Assembly: GCA_910577955.1 (NCBI GenBank)
Contig: CAJTNC010000001.1
Span: 201,562 to 265,561 of the forward strand
Length of the DNA stretch: 64,000 nucleotides
Reading direction: 5' to 3'
Source of the DNA: an uncultured Lachnospiraceae bacterium
Lineage (GTDB): Bacteria; Bacillota; Clostridia; Lachnospirales; Lachnospiraceae
Position numbers and translations under genes: made by a program. Shown here piece by piece: positions 1 to 8,317 of the stretch. The notes under the pieces were generated by a model that was given only the letters and a program-made list of their open reading frames with translations, ran no database searches and was not told the DNA's origin. The stretch's first letter is position 1, and each line of letters begins with the position of its first letter.

Positions 1-105
1 GCTGCGAGACCGTCGGCAGTTAGCGAGGTGTTTTCGAGCTTACTGCCGCTACGGTTAAGCCGCAGCAAAAGCGTGCCTGCGTTGGATCGTAAATTTTATA
101 CGGCA
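1..105 (+). repeat. Partial copy of a dispersed intergenic repeat
   Basis: The first hundred or so bases hold no gene. About 60 bases (roughly 23 to 82) match the minus strand of the intergenic element at 37137-37321. The shared blocks, in order, are GCGAGGT, TTTCGAGC, CCGCT and AAAGCGTG. The element continues off the left edge, so its length here is unknown. I do not recognise it as a named RNA or repeat family. It could be a mobile palindromic element or a structured RNA. Confidence 0.55.
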
Positions 106-124
106 AAATAAGAAAATCAATGAG

Positions 125-153
125 TTGCGCAATCACTTATAGGTGTATAGAAT
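125..153 (+). promoter_or_regulatory. Candidate promoter of galT
   Basis: TTGCGC (125-130), a 17-base spacer and TAGAAT (148-153), preceded by a TG near the -10. The start point would fall around 160, very close to the AAGGGAGAG ribosome binding site before the ATG at 171. The spacing is ideal but the -35 is only a partial match. Confidence 0.4.
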
Positions 154-170
154 AGAGAAGGGAGAGAGAA

Positions 171-1688
171 ATGAGCATTTGCGGGAATATCAAAGCGCTT
201 GTGAATTATGGACTGGAGACGGGGTTACTTGCGAAAGAGGAGGAGATCTTCACGATAAACAGGCTGCTTGAGCTGTTTGGGCTTGATGAGATGGAAGAGG
301 GAGCAGAGGATGCGTCCGGAAGCGTGGTGGACGCGGACGGAAACGGGCTGGAAAAGATTCTCGGGGAAATGATGGATTACGCCTATGAGGCAGGACTGAT
401 GCCGGAGGACGACATCACTCACAGAGATCTGTTCGATACAAAGATCATGAGTATGCTGATGCCCCGCCCAAACGAGGTGATCAGAAAGTTTCATGAGCTG
501 TATGATAATTCCCCCAGAGAAGCCACGGACTATTTCTATAAACTGAGTCAGGACTCAGATTATATCAGGCGCTATCGGATCATAAAGGATCAGAAATGGA
601 TTGTCCCTACAAAATACGGCGATCTGGATATCACCATCAATCTTTCCAAGCCGGAAAAAGATCCTAAGGCCATAGCGGCTGCAAAACTTGCGAAGCAGAG
701 CGGCTATCCGAAATGCCTTTTGTGTATGGAAAACGTGGGTTATGCCGGGAGGCTGAACCATCCGGCAAGACAGAATCACCGCATTATTCCGGTAACGATT
801 CAGGACAGCAGTTGGGGCTTCCAGTATTCCCCGTATGTGTACTATAATGAACATTGTATCGTCTTTAACGGCGAGCATGTGCCGATGAAGATAGAGCATG
901 GGACTTTCTGCAAGCTGTTTGACTTTGTAAAACAGTTTCCCCACTATTTCGTGGGTTCTAACGCAGACCTGCCGATCGTGGGCGGTTCTATTTTGAGTCA
1001 TGATCATTTTCAGGGCGGGCACTACGAATTTGCTATGGCAAAAGCGCCGGTGGAGGAGACGTTTACGGTGAAAGGTTTTGAAGACGTGGAGAGCGGCATT
1101 GTGCGCTGGCCTATGTCAGTGATCCGTTTGAGCGGTGAGGATACGGAGCGCATCATTGCTCTGGCAGATCATGTTCTGGAAACATGGAGAGAGTACACGG
1201 ATGAGAGTGCGTTTATCTATGCCTGCACGGACGGAGAACCTCATAATACGATAACGCCGATTGCCAGAAAACGCGGGAATAAATACGAGCTGGATCTGGT
1301 GCTGCGCAATAATATTACGACGGAGGAACATCCTCTCGGCGTATATCATCCCCATGCGAAACTGCACCATATCAAGAAAGAAAATATCGGCTTGATCGAA
1401 GTGATGGGGCTTGCGGTGCTGCCCGCCAGATTGAAGGGTGAGATGGAAGGGCTTGCGGAGGCGATCCTTTCGGGAAAAGATATCAGACAGGATGAAGTGC
1501 TTCTGAAACATGCGGATTGGGTGGAGGAGTTTGTGCCTAAGTACGAAAAGATCGATGCAGAAAATATTTATGATATTTTGAGGAAAGAAATCGGTCTGGT
1601 ATTCATGCAGGTGTTGGAAGACGCGGGGGTCTATAAGAGGACAAAAGAGGGTCAGGAAGCGTTTGCGAGGTTTGTGGAAAAACTGTAG
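171..1688 (+). CDS. galT: UDP-glucose--hexose-1-phosphate uridylyltransferase (Firmicute type)
   Basis: Cytoplasmic Leloir-pathway enzyme that exchanges UMP between UDP-glucose and galactose-1-phosphate. The 505-residue length and layout match the long GalT class of Firmicutes rather than the roughly 350-residue E. coli type: an N-terminal GalT domain with the active-site run GGSILSHDHFQGG, whose His-Asp-His-Phe-Gln supplies the nucleotidylated histidine, followed by the GalT C-terminal domain with further histidines (HPHAKLHH). The ATG at 171 follows AAGGGAGAG at a good distance. No galK or galE is in view; they may lie off the left edge. The next gene starts about 60 bases downstream and is probably a separate unit. 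Confidence 0.93.
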   Translation: MSICGNIKALVNYGLETGLLAKEEEIFTINRLLELFGLDEMEEGAEDASGSVVDADGNGLEKILGEMMDYAYEAGLMPEDDITHRDLFDTKIMSMLMPRPNEVIRKFHELYDNSPREATDYFYKLSQDSDYIRRYRIIKDQKWIVPTKYGDLDITINLSKPEKDPKAIAAAKLAKQSGYPKCLLCMENVGYAGRLNHPARQNHRIIPVTIQDSSWGFQYSPYVYYNEHCIVFNGEHVPMKIEHGTFCKLFDFVKQFPHYFVGSNADLPIVGGSILSHDHFQGGHYEFAMAKAPVEETFTVKGFEDVESGIVRWPMSVIRLSGEDTERIIALADHVLETWREYTDESAFIYACTDGEPHNTITPIARKRGNKYELDLVLRNNITTEEHPLGVYHPHAKLHHIKKENIGLIEVMGLAVLPARLKGEMEGLAEAILSGKDIRQDEVLLKHADWVEEFVPKYEKIDAENIYDILRKEIGLVFMQVLEDAGVYKRTKEGQEAFARFVEKL

Positions 1689-1749
1689 GATCCGGCAGAA
1701 TGGTTTTTGTACTTTTATACTATAAAGGACGAAGAGTGAGGAAAAGATC

Positions 1750-4700
1750 ATGTATCACTGTCATTTGCGAATTTATTTCATTGGAAAAAAATCTGAACTG
1801 TCTGCTCCATTAAAAGAAATGGTTCCGCCTGAGGCGTTCACCTTTGAGTTCTTAGAAAGTGAAATGCCACAGAAAGATATGACGGCGGGAGCAGACGTGA
1901 TTTTTGCTGATCTGCAGGACGAGAATGCTGCAGAGACTGCAAGGACTCTGTGCATGTGGAAAAAGTCGGAGTCGGAGTTGATCGTTCTGGCAAAAGGGGA
2001 GCAGGTGGAAGGGCTTTCGGAAATAATGTCGGATATCTCGGATATCTGGACGCTGCCGATGTGCGGACAGGAACTTCATTTTCGCTATAAACGATGGCAG
2101 CAGGAGAGCAAACTGCGCAGAGATTACTGGCAGGCAGACCATTATCTGGACGCGGCGATCAACAATTCCCCTAACTTAGTCTGGTATAAGGACAAAGATG
2201 GTGTTCACGAAAAAGTAAATGACAGTTTTTGTGCAACGGTGAATAAGACGAAAGATCAGGTTCAGGGCAGAAAGCATGCGTATATCTGGGATGTGGAGCA
2301 GGATGACCCGGCCTGCATTGAATCGGAACGTATTGTGATGGAGACACAGAAGACCTGTACCGCTGAGGAGACGATCCAGACCGGCGAGGGGCTTAGGACT
2401 CTTTCAACCTATAAATCCCCGCTGTATGATTTGGACGGCAGTGTGATGGGAACGGTTGGGGTAGCCGTCGATGTGACAAAAGAGCGGGCCTATGCAAAGG
2501 AATTGCTGCGCAAGAACCAGACATTGGAAACGCTCTTTATGACGATAGACTGCGGCATGATGTGCCATTCTCTTGACGGTTCCCGAATTATCAGCATCAA
2601 TCCGGCGGCGCTTGAGATCCTCGGCTATAAGTCCGAGGAAGAATTGATCCGGGGCGGATTTGATTTGATCTCGTCCACTGTTTCAGATGACGATAAAAAG
2701 CGGCTGGAAGAAAAGATACGATCTTTAAAAAATCCCGGCGACAGTGTGAGCACCGAATATTCCGTGCGTCATACCAACGGGGAGATCCGTCATATCATGG
2801 GGAACGTGAAGCTGATAGAGGAGAACGGTGAACGGTTTTATCAGCGCTATCTTCTGGACTGCACGGAGCAGAAAGTCAAGGAGGAGCGGGAAAGAAAAGA
2901 GACGGAAAAGCGGCAGATGGAGTTAATCTATGCACTCAGTGCGGAGTATAATCTGGTCTGCGCTTTCGATTTAAAGACCGGAAGAGGTACGGCGATTCGG
3001 ATCGGGGAATGTGAGAACGATCTGCTGGCGTCGATCTTTTCGGGAGAACTGGTACTGGAAGACTGCATAGAAAAATATATTCAGATGGGCGTGTATGAGG
3101 AGGACAAGGATCTGTTGAGAGAGGCGGCGTCCAGAGAGCGGTTAGAGGAGGTGCTCTCCACGAAGCTGATCCATTTTGTCAACTTCCGTACTGTCTGCTG
3201 CGGGAGGATGAGGTATTTCCAGATGAAGGCGGCGCGGGCGGAAGACTGGGAGGAAAACAGAGGGATCGTGCTGGGGCTGCGCAGTGTGGATGAGGAGACG
3301 AAAAAAGCAAGAGAAAAGAGCGAACTGTTAGAAGACGCTCTTGCTCAGGCAAACCGTGCCAGCAAGGCAAAAAGTACGTTCCTTTCCAATATGTCTCACG
3401 ATATCCGGATGCCGATGAATGCGATCATAGGGTTTACAACGCTTGCTGTCACCCATATCAACAATAAGAGCCAGGTGGAGGAGTACCTGAAAAAGATCAT
3501 GTCGTCGGGGAATCATCTGCTGAGCCTCATCAATGATATTCTGGATATGAGCCATATTGAGAGCGGCAGGATCCATCTGGAGGAAGAACCCTGCAGTCTG
3601 CCCGATATTTTGCATGAACTGCGCAATATTACACAGGGAGATGTTCACGCGAAGCAGATCGATCTTTATATGGATGCGGTGGATATTCGCCATGAGGAGA
3701 TCTGCTGCGATAAACTGCGCTTAAATCAGATACTTTTGAACCTGCTTGGCAATGCGATCAAATATACCACAGCGGGCGGAATGGTCAGTCTGAAAGTAGT
3801 GGAGAAGGCTGAGACGTTAGCCGGTTACGCTAATTATGAGTTCCACATTAAAGATACGGGCATCGGCATGAGCGAGGAATTTGTGAGCCGTATTTTTGAG
3901 CCCTTTGAGAGGGAGCGCAATAGCACGATCAGCGGGATTCAGGGTACCGGACTGGGCATGGCGATCACGAAAAATATCGTGGACATGATGAATGGAACCA
4001 TCAGGGTAAAAAGTAAACAGGGTGTGGGAACGGAATGTATCGTTTCCCTTGCGCTTCGTCTGGGCTGCGGAGAAAGGGTCCGGCAGGATATTCCGGAACT
4101 GAAGGGATTCAGAGCGTTGGTGGTAGATGACGATTTCAATACCTGCGACAGTGTCAGCGCTATGCTGCAGGAGATCGGAATGAGGGCAGAATGGACGCTT
4201 TCGGGAAGAGAGGCTGTGCTGCGCACGCGTCAGGCGGTGATGCGGGAAGATCCTTATTTTGTGTATGTGATCGATTGGCTGCTGCCGGATATGAATGGTG
4301 TGGAAGTGGCAAGGCGGATCAGAAAAGAGACCGGAGAGGATGTGCCGATCATTGTTCTGACGGCTTACGACTGGAGTGATATCGAAGAGGAAGCAAGAGA
4401 GGCCGGTGTCACAGCGTTTTGCAGTAAGCCGCTGTTTTATTCGGAACTGCACAGGTGTCTTAACTCCATTGTGAGCACGGATAAGATTATGAAAACTGAG
4501 GAGGAAGAGGAGAAAAAGATCTACAGCGGGCGGATTCTTCTGGCGGAGGATAATGAATTGAATCAGGAGATCGCCGTGATGATTTTAGAAGAGGCAGGTT
4601 TTACGGTGGAGGTTGCCGGAAACGGACAGGAAGCTGTGGAAATGCTGCAAAATGCCGACCCCGGATACTATCAGATCGTGCTGATGGATATCCAGATGCC

Positions 4701-4908
4701 GGTGATGGACGGATACGAGGCCACCAGAGTGATCCGCAAGCTGGAAAATAGAGAGATTGCTCTTACGCCTATTCTGGCGATGACCGCCAATGCTTTTGAG
4801 GAGGATAAACAGGAGGCGCTGCACAACGGCATGAACGGACATATAGCAAAACCGATCGACATTGCGTCTTTGATGGAAACGCTGGAGAAGATATTGGAGA
4901 GAGAATAA
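1750..4908 (+). CDS. Soluble PAS-containing hybrid sensor histidine kinase with two receiver domains
   Basis: A 1052-residue signalling protein with no membrane segment, so it senses a cytoplasmic signal. Order of domains: a degenerate receiver-like N-terminal region (about 1-115), two PAS domains (about 130-245 and 255-375), a further PAS-like or linker region, a HisKA domain with H550 in SHDIRMPMN, an HATPase domain (N box NLLGNAIKYT, G boxes DTGIGMS and GTGLGMAI), then two receiver domains with phospho-acceptor D842 (VIDWLLPDMNG) and D980 (LMDIQMPVMDG). There is no HPt domain and no output domain, so a partner phosphotransfer protein or regulator elsewhere is expected. Family assignment is firm; the signal is unknown. 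Confidence 0.9.
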   Translation: MYHCHLRIYFIGKKSELSAPLKEMVPPEAFTFEFLESEMPQKDMTAGADVIFADLQDENAAETARTLCMWKKSESELIVLAKGEQVEGLSEIMSDISDIWTLPMCGQELHFRYKRWQQESKLRRDYWQADHYLDAAINNSPNLVWYKDKDGVHEKVNDSFCATVNKTKDQVQGRKHAYIWDVEQDDPACIESERIVMETQKTCTAEETIQTGEGLRTLSTYKSPLYDLDGSVMGTVGVAVDVTKERAYAKELLRKNQTLETLFMTIDCGMMCHSLDGSRIISINPAALEILGYKSEEELIRGGFDLISSTVSDDDKKRLEEKIRSLKNPGDSVSTEYSVRHTNGEIRHIMGNVKLIEENGERFYQRYLLDCTEQKVKEERERKETEKRQMELIYALSAEYNLVCAFDLKTGRGTAIRIGECENDLLASIFSGELVLEDCIEKYIQMGVYEEDKDLLREAASRERLEEVLSTKLIHFVNFRTVCCGRMRYFQMKAARAEDWEENRGIVLGLRSVDEETKKAREKSELLEDALAQANRASKAKSTFLSNMSHDIRMPMNAIIGFTTLAVTHINNKSQVEEYLKKIMSSGNHLLSLINDILDMSHIESGRIHLEEEPCSLPDILHELRNITQGDVHAKQIDLYMDAVDIRHEEICCDKLRLNQILLNLLGNAIKYTTAGGMVSLKVVEKAETLAGYANYEFHIKDTGIGMSEEFVSRIFEPFERERNSTISGIQGTGLGMAITKNIVDMMNGTIRVKSKQGVGTECIVSLALRLGCGERVRQDIPELKGFRALVVDDDFNTCDSVSAMLQEIGMRAEWTLSGREAVLRTRQAVMREDPYFVYVIDWLLPDMNGVEVARRIRKETGEDVPIIVLTAYDWSDIEEEAREAGVTAFCSKPLFYSELHRCLNSIVSTDKIMKTEEEEEKKIYSGRILLAEDNELNQEIAVMILEEAGFTVEVAGNGQEAVEMLQNADPGYYQIVLMDIQMPVMDGYEATRVIRKLENREIALTPILAMTANAFEEDKQEALHNGMNGHIAKPIDIASLMETLEKILERE

Positions 4909-4929
4909 GGGAATCCGAAAGATTCCCTT
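4907..4929. terminator. Hairpin between convergent genes
   Basis: AAGGGAATC, a CGAAA loop and GATTCCCTT form a perfect 9-bp stem between the convergent kinase and LacI-type genes. It begins within the kinase stop codon. There is no long T tract on either strand, so it is a weak or bidirectional terminator at best. Confidence 0.5.
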
Positions 4930-4935
4930 GGGTGT

Positions 4936-5952
4936 TTAAACGATTTCCTTTATTTTCACCGATAACTCTGCGTAATAGGAGTCCTTTATCTGCGTCTCTT
5001 TGTCGGAGAGGTAGGAAAACATAAGATCCAGAGACTTAGAACCCTGCCAGTAAGGCTCCTGACAGATTGTTGCGGTGATAATATTTTTCCGGATCATCTC
5101 AACGGTGGAGGGAACGTTGTCGAAGGCGATGACCTTAATATCTCTGTTCGGGGCAAGTTCCGCAATGGCGCGGCATCCCCCATAGACGCCGGCGGCCGTA
5201 AAATAGAAGGCGTTGAGTTCCGGGTACTCTTTTAGCATGCAGGAAACAAGTTCATAGGCGCTTTTATCATCGTCAAAGCTCTCTCCCTGACAGACGACCT
5301 GAAAGCGCTCGTCGTCTGAAAGCTTATCCACAAAACCGGAGACCCGCTGGGTATGACAGAGGATATTGTTGTCGCCGTTTATGATGCCGAGTTTCACGGG
5401 GCCGGAGGTCATAAGCTTCATTAAAGAACCGGCGGCCTCGCCGGAATTATAATAATCGCTCCCTACGTAAGCAAGGCGGCGCACGTTTTCTGCATCAGAG
5501 TTGACTGTGATCACAGGAATGCCGCTGCGGATCAGCTTGTTCAGTTCCTCCCGTATGGAATCATCGTTGTAGGGGGTGAGTATAAGCCCCTGCACCCCCT
5601 CTTTCAGACAGGCTCTGATGGCGGAAAGCTGAGCCTGCGGATGATAGGCAACCCTTTTTACGGAGATATCACAGCCGTAGAGGGCTAACTCTTCAGCCTT
5701 GTCGAGGAATCCCTGCATCACATCATCAAAAAACGGATTTTTTCTGCTGAACAGAATAATGCCGATCATATATTTGTTTTTCTGGGCGGCAAGAGCGATG
5801 CCGGCGCGATTTGGCTTATAGCCAAGTTGTTTGACTATGGCGCGTATTTTTTCCGCGGTTTCACGATTGACGGAGCCGCGGTTATTTAAAACCCGGTCCA
5901 CGGTGCCTCTGGATACACCGGCAAGTTCTGCAATCTCTTTAATGGTAGCCAT
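4936..5952 (-). CDS. LacI-family transcriptional regulator with a ribose-type ligand domain
   Basis: N-terminal LacI helix-turn-helix (TIKEIAELAGVSRGTVDRVLNNRG, residues 2 to about 25, here split as TIKEIAELAGVSRG and TVDRVLNNRG), a hinge (GYKPNRAG), and a periplasmic-binding-protein-like sugar domain to the C-terminus. I chose the ATG at 5952 because AAGGAG lies eight or nine bases before it; an ATG 24 bases further upstream has no such site. The gene is divergent from the xylulokinase-like operon and shares its roughly 180-base control region, so it probably represses that operon and is released by a sugar or sugar phosphate. The inducer is not deducible. Confidence 0.87.
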   Translation of the reverse strand: MATIKEIAELAGVSRGTVDRVLNNRGSVNRETAEKIRAIVKQLGYKPNRAGIALAAQKNKYMIGIILFSRKNPFFDDVMQGFLDKAEELALYGCDISVKRVAYHPQAQLSAIRACLKEGVQGLILTPYNDDSIREELNKLIRSGIPVITVNSDAENVRRLAYVGSDYYNSGEAAGSLMKLMTSGPVKLGIINGDNNILCHTQRVSGFVDKLSDDERFQVVCQGESFDDDKSAYELVSCMLKEYPELNAFYFTAAGVYGGCRAIAELAPNRDIKVIAFDNVPSTVEMIRKNIITATICQEPYWQGSKSLDLMFSYLSDKETQIKDSYYAELSVKIKEIV

Positions 5953-6055
5953 ATCCCCACTCCTTCTTTCTTTCATCTTACAGTAAAATTACACAAAAAT
6001 CTATCCCCATTTTCATGAAGAATTACTGAAAAATAGACTTTATCGTAAAAAAGAA

Positions 6056-6084
6056 TTGATGGACAGGGGAAGCTGCGGTATAAT
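6056..6084 (+). promoter_or_regulatory. Promoter of the sugar kinase-isomerase operon
   Basis: TTGATG (6056-6061), exactly 17 bases, then a consensus TATAAT (6079-6084). The start point would be near 6091, about 46 bases before the ATG at 6137. It lies in the shared region with the divergent LacI-type gene. Confidence 0.75.
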
Positions 6085-6098
6085 AAATACATAGAGAA

Positions 6099-6108
6099 CC
6101 GTGCACGG
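6099..6108. promoter_or_regulatory. Candidate LacI-type operator
   Basis: A perfect palindrome CCGTGCACGG just downstream of the predicted start point, a typical roadblock position for a LacI-type repressor. A second shorter palindrome, TTCATGAA, lies at 6012-6019 nearer the regulator gene. Assignment to the divergent regulator is inference. Confidence 0.35.
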
Positions 6109-6136
6109 GCACGGCACAAAGATGGAGGAACGGCAA

Positions 6137-7606
6137 ATGTTGTATGTGGGAATTGATTTGGGGACGTCGGCGGTGAAGCTTCTGCTGATGGACGGGCAGG
6201 GAAAGATACATAAAATCGTTTCAAAGGAATATCCTTTGTATTTTCCGAATCCCGGCTGGTCTGAGCAGAAGCCGGAAGATTGGTATGAGCAGAGCATGGC
6301 GGGCTTAAAGGAATTGTTGGCGGAATGCGATAAAAGTCAGGTGGCGGGAATCAGTTTCGGCGGTCAGATGCATGGGCTTGTGATACTGGATGCACAGGAC
6401 AATGTGATCCGTCCGGCTCTTTTGTGGAATGACGGTCGGACTTTTGAGGAGTGCGACTATCTGAACGATGTGATCGGAAAAGATAAGTTATCCGAATATA
6501 CCGCGAATATTTCCTTCACCGGTTTTACGGCGCCTAAAATTTTATGGGTGAAAAATAAAGAACCGGAAAATTTTGCAAGGATAGCGAAGATCATGCTGCC
6601 CAAGGACTATCTGGCGTATAAGCTTTCCGGCGTGCACTGCACGGATGTTTCCGACGCCTCCGGCATGCTGTTGTTCGATGTAAAGAACCGTTGTTGGTCG
6701 AAGGAAATGTTGGAGATCTGCAGCGTGAGGGAAGAACAGCTGGCAAAAATATTTGAGAGTTACGAGGTGGTTGGAACCTTAAAGCCGGAGATCGCCGCAG
6801 AGCTGGGACTGCCTGAGAACGTGAAGATCATCGCGGGCGCGGGGGACAACGCTGCCGCTGCGGTAGGAACAGGCACGGTGGGAGATGCCATGTGCAATAT
6901 TTCTCTTGGAACGAGCGGAACGATCTTTATATCCTCCAAAGAATTCGGTGTGGATAAACACAATGCGCTGCACGCTTTCGCTCATGCGGACGGCCATTAT
7001 CATCTGATGGGCTGTATGCTGAGCGCTGCTTCCTGCAACAAGTGGTGGATGGAAGACATTCTGAAAACAGAAGACTTTGGCGGCGAGCAGAGCGGGATCG
7101 AGAAGCTGGGCGAGAACCATGTGTACTTCCTGCCCTATCTGATGGGAGAGCGCTCTCCTCACAACAATCCGAATGCAAGGGGAACCTTCATCGGCATGAC
7201 TATGGATACCACAAGAGAGGATATGACGCAGGCGGTGTTGGAGGGCGTTGCTTTTGCTCTCAGGGATTCTTTCGAGGTGGCTAAATCGCTGGGGATAAAG
7301 ATTGAGCGGACAAAGATCTGCGGCGGCGGTGCAAAGAGCCCGTTATGGAAAAAGATGATTGCGAATATACTGGGTATCAAGGTGGACGTGATCGAGAGCG
7401 AGGAAGGCCCGGGCTACGGCGGCGGGATTCTGGCAGCGGTGGGCTGCGGGGAATACGCATCCGTAGAGGAGGCGGCGGAGAAATTAGTGAAAGTGGTGGA
7501 TACGGTGGAACCGGATCCGGAACTGACCGCAAAGTATGATGCAAGATATCAGCAGTTTAAAGAAATATATCCGGCGTGCAAGCCGATATATGATATCATT
7601 AAATAA
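6137..7606 (+). CDS. xylB: Xylulokinase-like FGGY carbohydrate kinase
   Basis: ATP-dependent kinase of the FGGY family, phosphorylating a ketose produced by the isomerase encoded downstream. The N-terminal phosphate-binding motif is YVGIDLGTSAVKLL. The catalytic aspartate is D237 in GAGDNAAAAVGTG, and NISLGTSGTIF and GGGAKSPLWKKM mark the C-terminal lobe. At 489 residues it is the usual XylB length. The ATG at 6137 is preceded by GGAGG; an upstream in-frame GTG at 6101 lies within the expected untranslated leader. D-xylulose is the usual substrate of the closest family, but the neighbouring isomerase is of the fucose/arabinose type, so another ketopentose or deoxyketose is possible. Confidence 0.85.
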   Translation: MLYVGIDLGTSAVKLLLMDGQGKIHKIVSKEYPLYFPNPGWSEQKPEDWYEQSMAGLKELLAECDKSQVAGISFGGQMHGLVILDAQDNVIRPALLWNDGRTFEECDYLNDVIGKDKLSEYTANISFTGFTAPKILWVKNKEPENFARIAKIMLPKDYLAYKLSGVHCTDVSDASGMLLFDVKNRCWSKEMLEICSVREEQLAKIFESYEVVGTLKPEIAAELGLPENVKIIAGAGDNAAAAVGTGTVGDAMCNISLGTSGTIFISSKEFGVDKHNALHAFAHADGHYHLMGCMLSAASCNKWWMEDILKTEDFGGEQSGIEKLGENHVYFLPYLMGERSPHNNPNARGTFIGMTMDTTREDMTQAVLEGVAFALRDSFEVAKSLGIKIERTKICGGGAKSPLWKKMIANILGIKVDVIESEEGPGYGGGILAAVGCGEYASVEEAAEKLVKVVDTVEPDPELTAKYDARYQQFKEIYPACKPIYDIIK

Positions 7607-7632
7607 CTGCCCAAATAAAAAGGAGAAGGATT

Positions 7633-8247
7633 ATGGAAATCAAAAAAGTTACAGATGCCGCTTTCAGAAAATACGGCAGAACGATCCCGGAATTTGATTT
7701 TTCCGAACTGGTGGAAAAGTTGGCGGAAACCCCTCTTCCTGATGGAGTAGTCTATGAGCCGTCGGTGGGAATTTTGGAGGCGCTTCCTGTAAAAGAAAAA
7801 CTGGAAACGGCATATTACGGGGAACTGCCGATCCAGATCGGCTACTGCAACGGACATAACCATCTGTTGAACGCAGTGGAGTATCACCGCTCTTCGGAGG
7901 TGGATATCGCGGCGGAGGATTTGATTCTGCTGCTTGGCAGCCAGCAGGATATCACCGACGATTACACCTATGATACTTCTAAAATAGAAGCGTTTTTGTG
8001 TCCTAAGGGGACGGCGGTGGAACTTTATGCCACAACGCTTCACTATGCGCCCTGCAGTGTTGGCGATGCCGGATTCCGCTGCGCTGTCGTGCTTCCGAAG
8101 GATACAAACCTGCCGCTTGACCAAAAGCATGCGGGCTATGAGGACGCTCTGATCACCGCAAAAAATAAATGGCTGATCGGACACGCGGAAGGCGGATTGG
8201 ATGCCGGCGCCCACATCGGTCTGATCGGGGAGAACATTTCCGTGTAA
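7633..8247 (+). CDS. DUF4867 family protein
   Basis: A 204-residue soluble protein 26 bases after the kinase gene, with an AAAAAGGAG site before its ATG. I recognise it as DUF4867, a family of unknown function often encoded beside fucose-isomerase-like genes in Firmicutes. It has a histidine-rich stretch (GYCNGHNHLLNAVEYH) and a second conserved-looking segment (TTLHYAPC) compatible with a metal-binding cupin-like barrel. Its place between a kinase and an isomerase suggests a mutarotase-like or accessory role in the same sugar pathway; that is inference. Confidence 0.72.
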   Translation: MEIKKVTDAAFRKYGRTIPEFDFSELVEKLAETPLPDGVVYEPSVGILEALPVKEKLETAYYGELPIQIGYCNGHNHLLNAVEYHRSSEVDIAAEDLILLLGSQQDITDDYTYDTSKIEAFLCPKGTAVELYATTLHYAPCSVGDAGFRCAVVLPKDTNLPLDQKHAGYEDALITAKNKWLIGHAEGGLDAGAHIGLIGENISV

Positions 8248-8317
8248 TTTCCGGCCTGTGTCCGGTAAAAAAATATCGTATGCTAAACAATTATAAAATA
8301 TAAGGAGGAACACTATC

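Noticed and set aside
1..170. Riboswitch upstream of galT
   Set aside because: The sequence matches the dispersed repeat at 37 kb rather than a recognised aptamer, and it ends more than 60 bases before galT with a promoter in between.
1116..1751. Minus-strand 211-residue frame opposite galT
   Set aside because: It lies entirely over a well-conserved enzyme gene, has no ribosome site and reads as low-quality protein.
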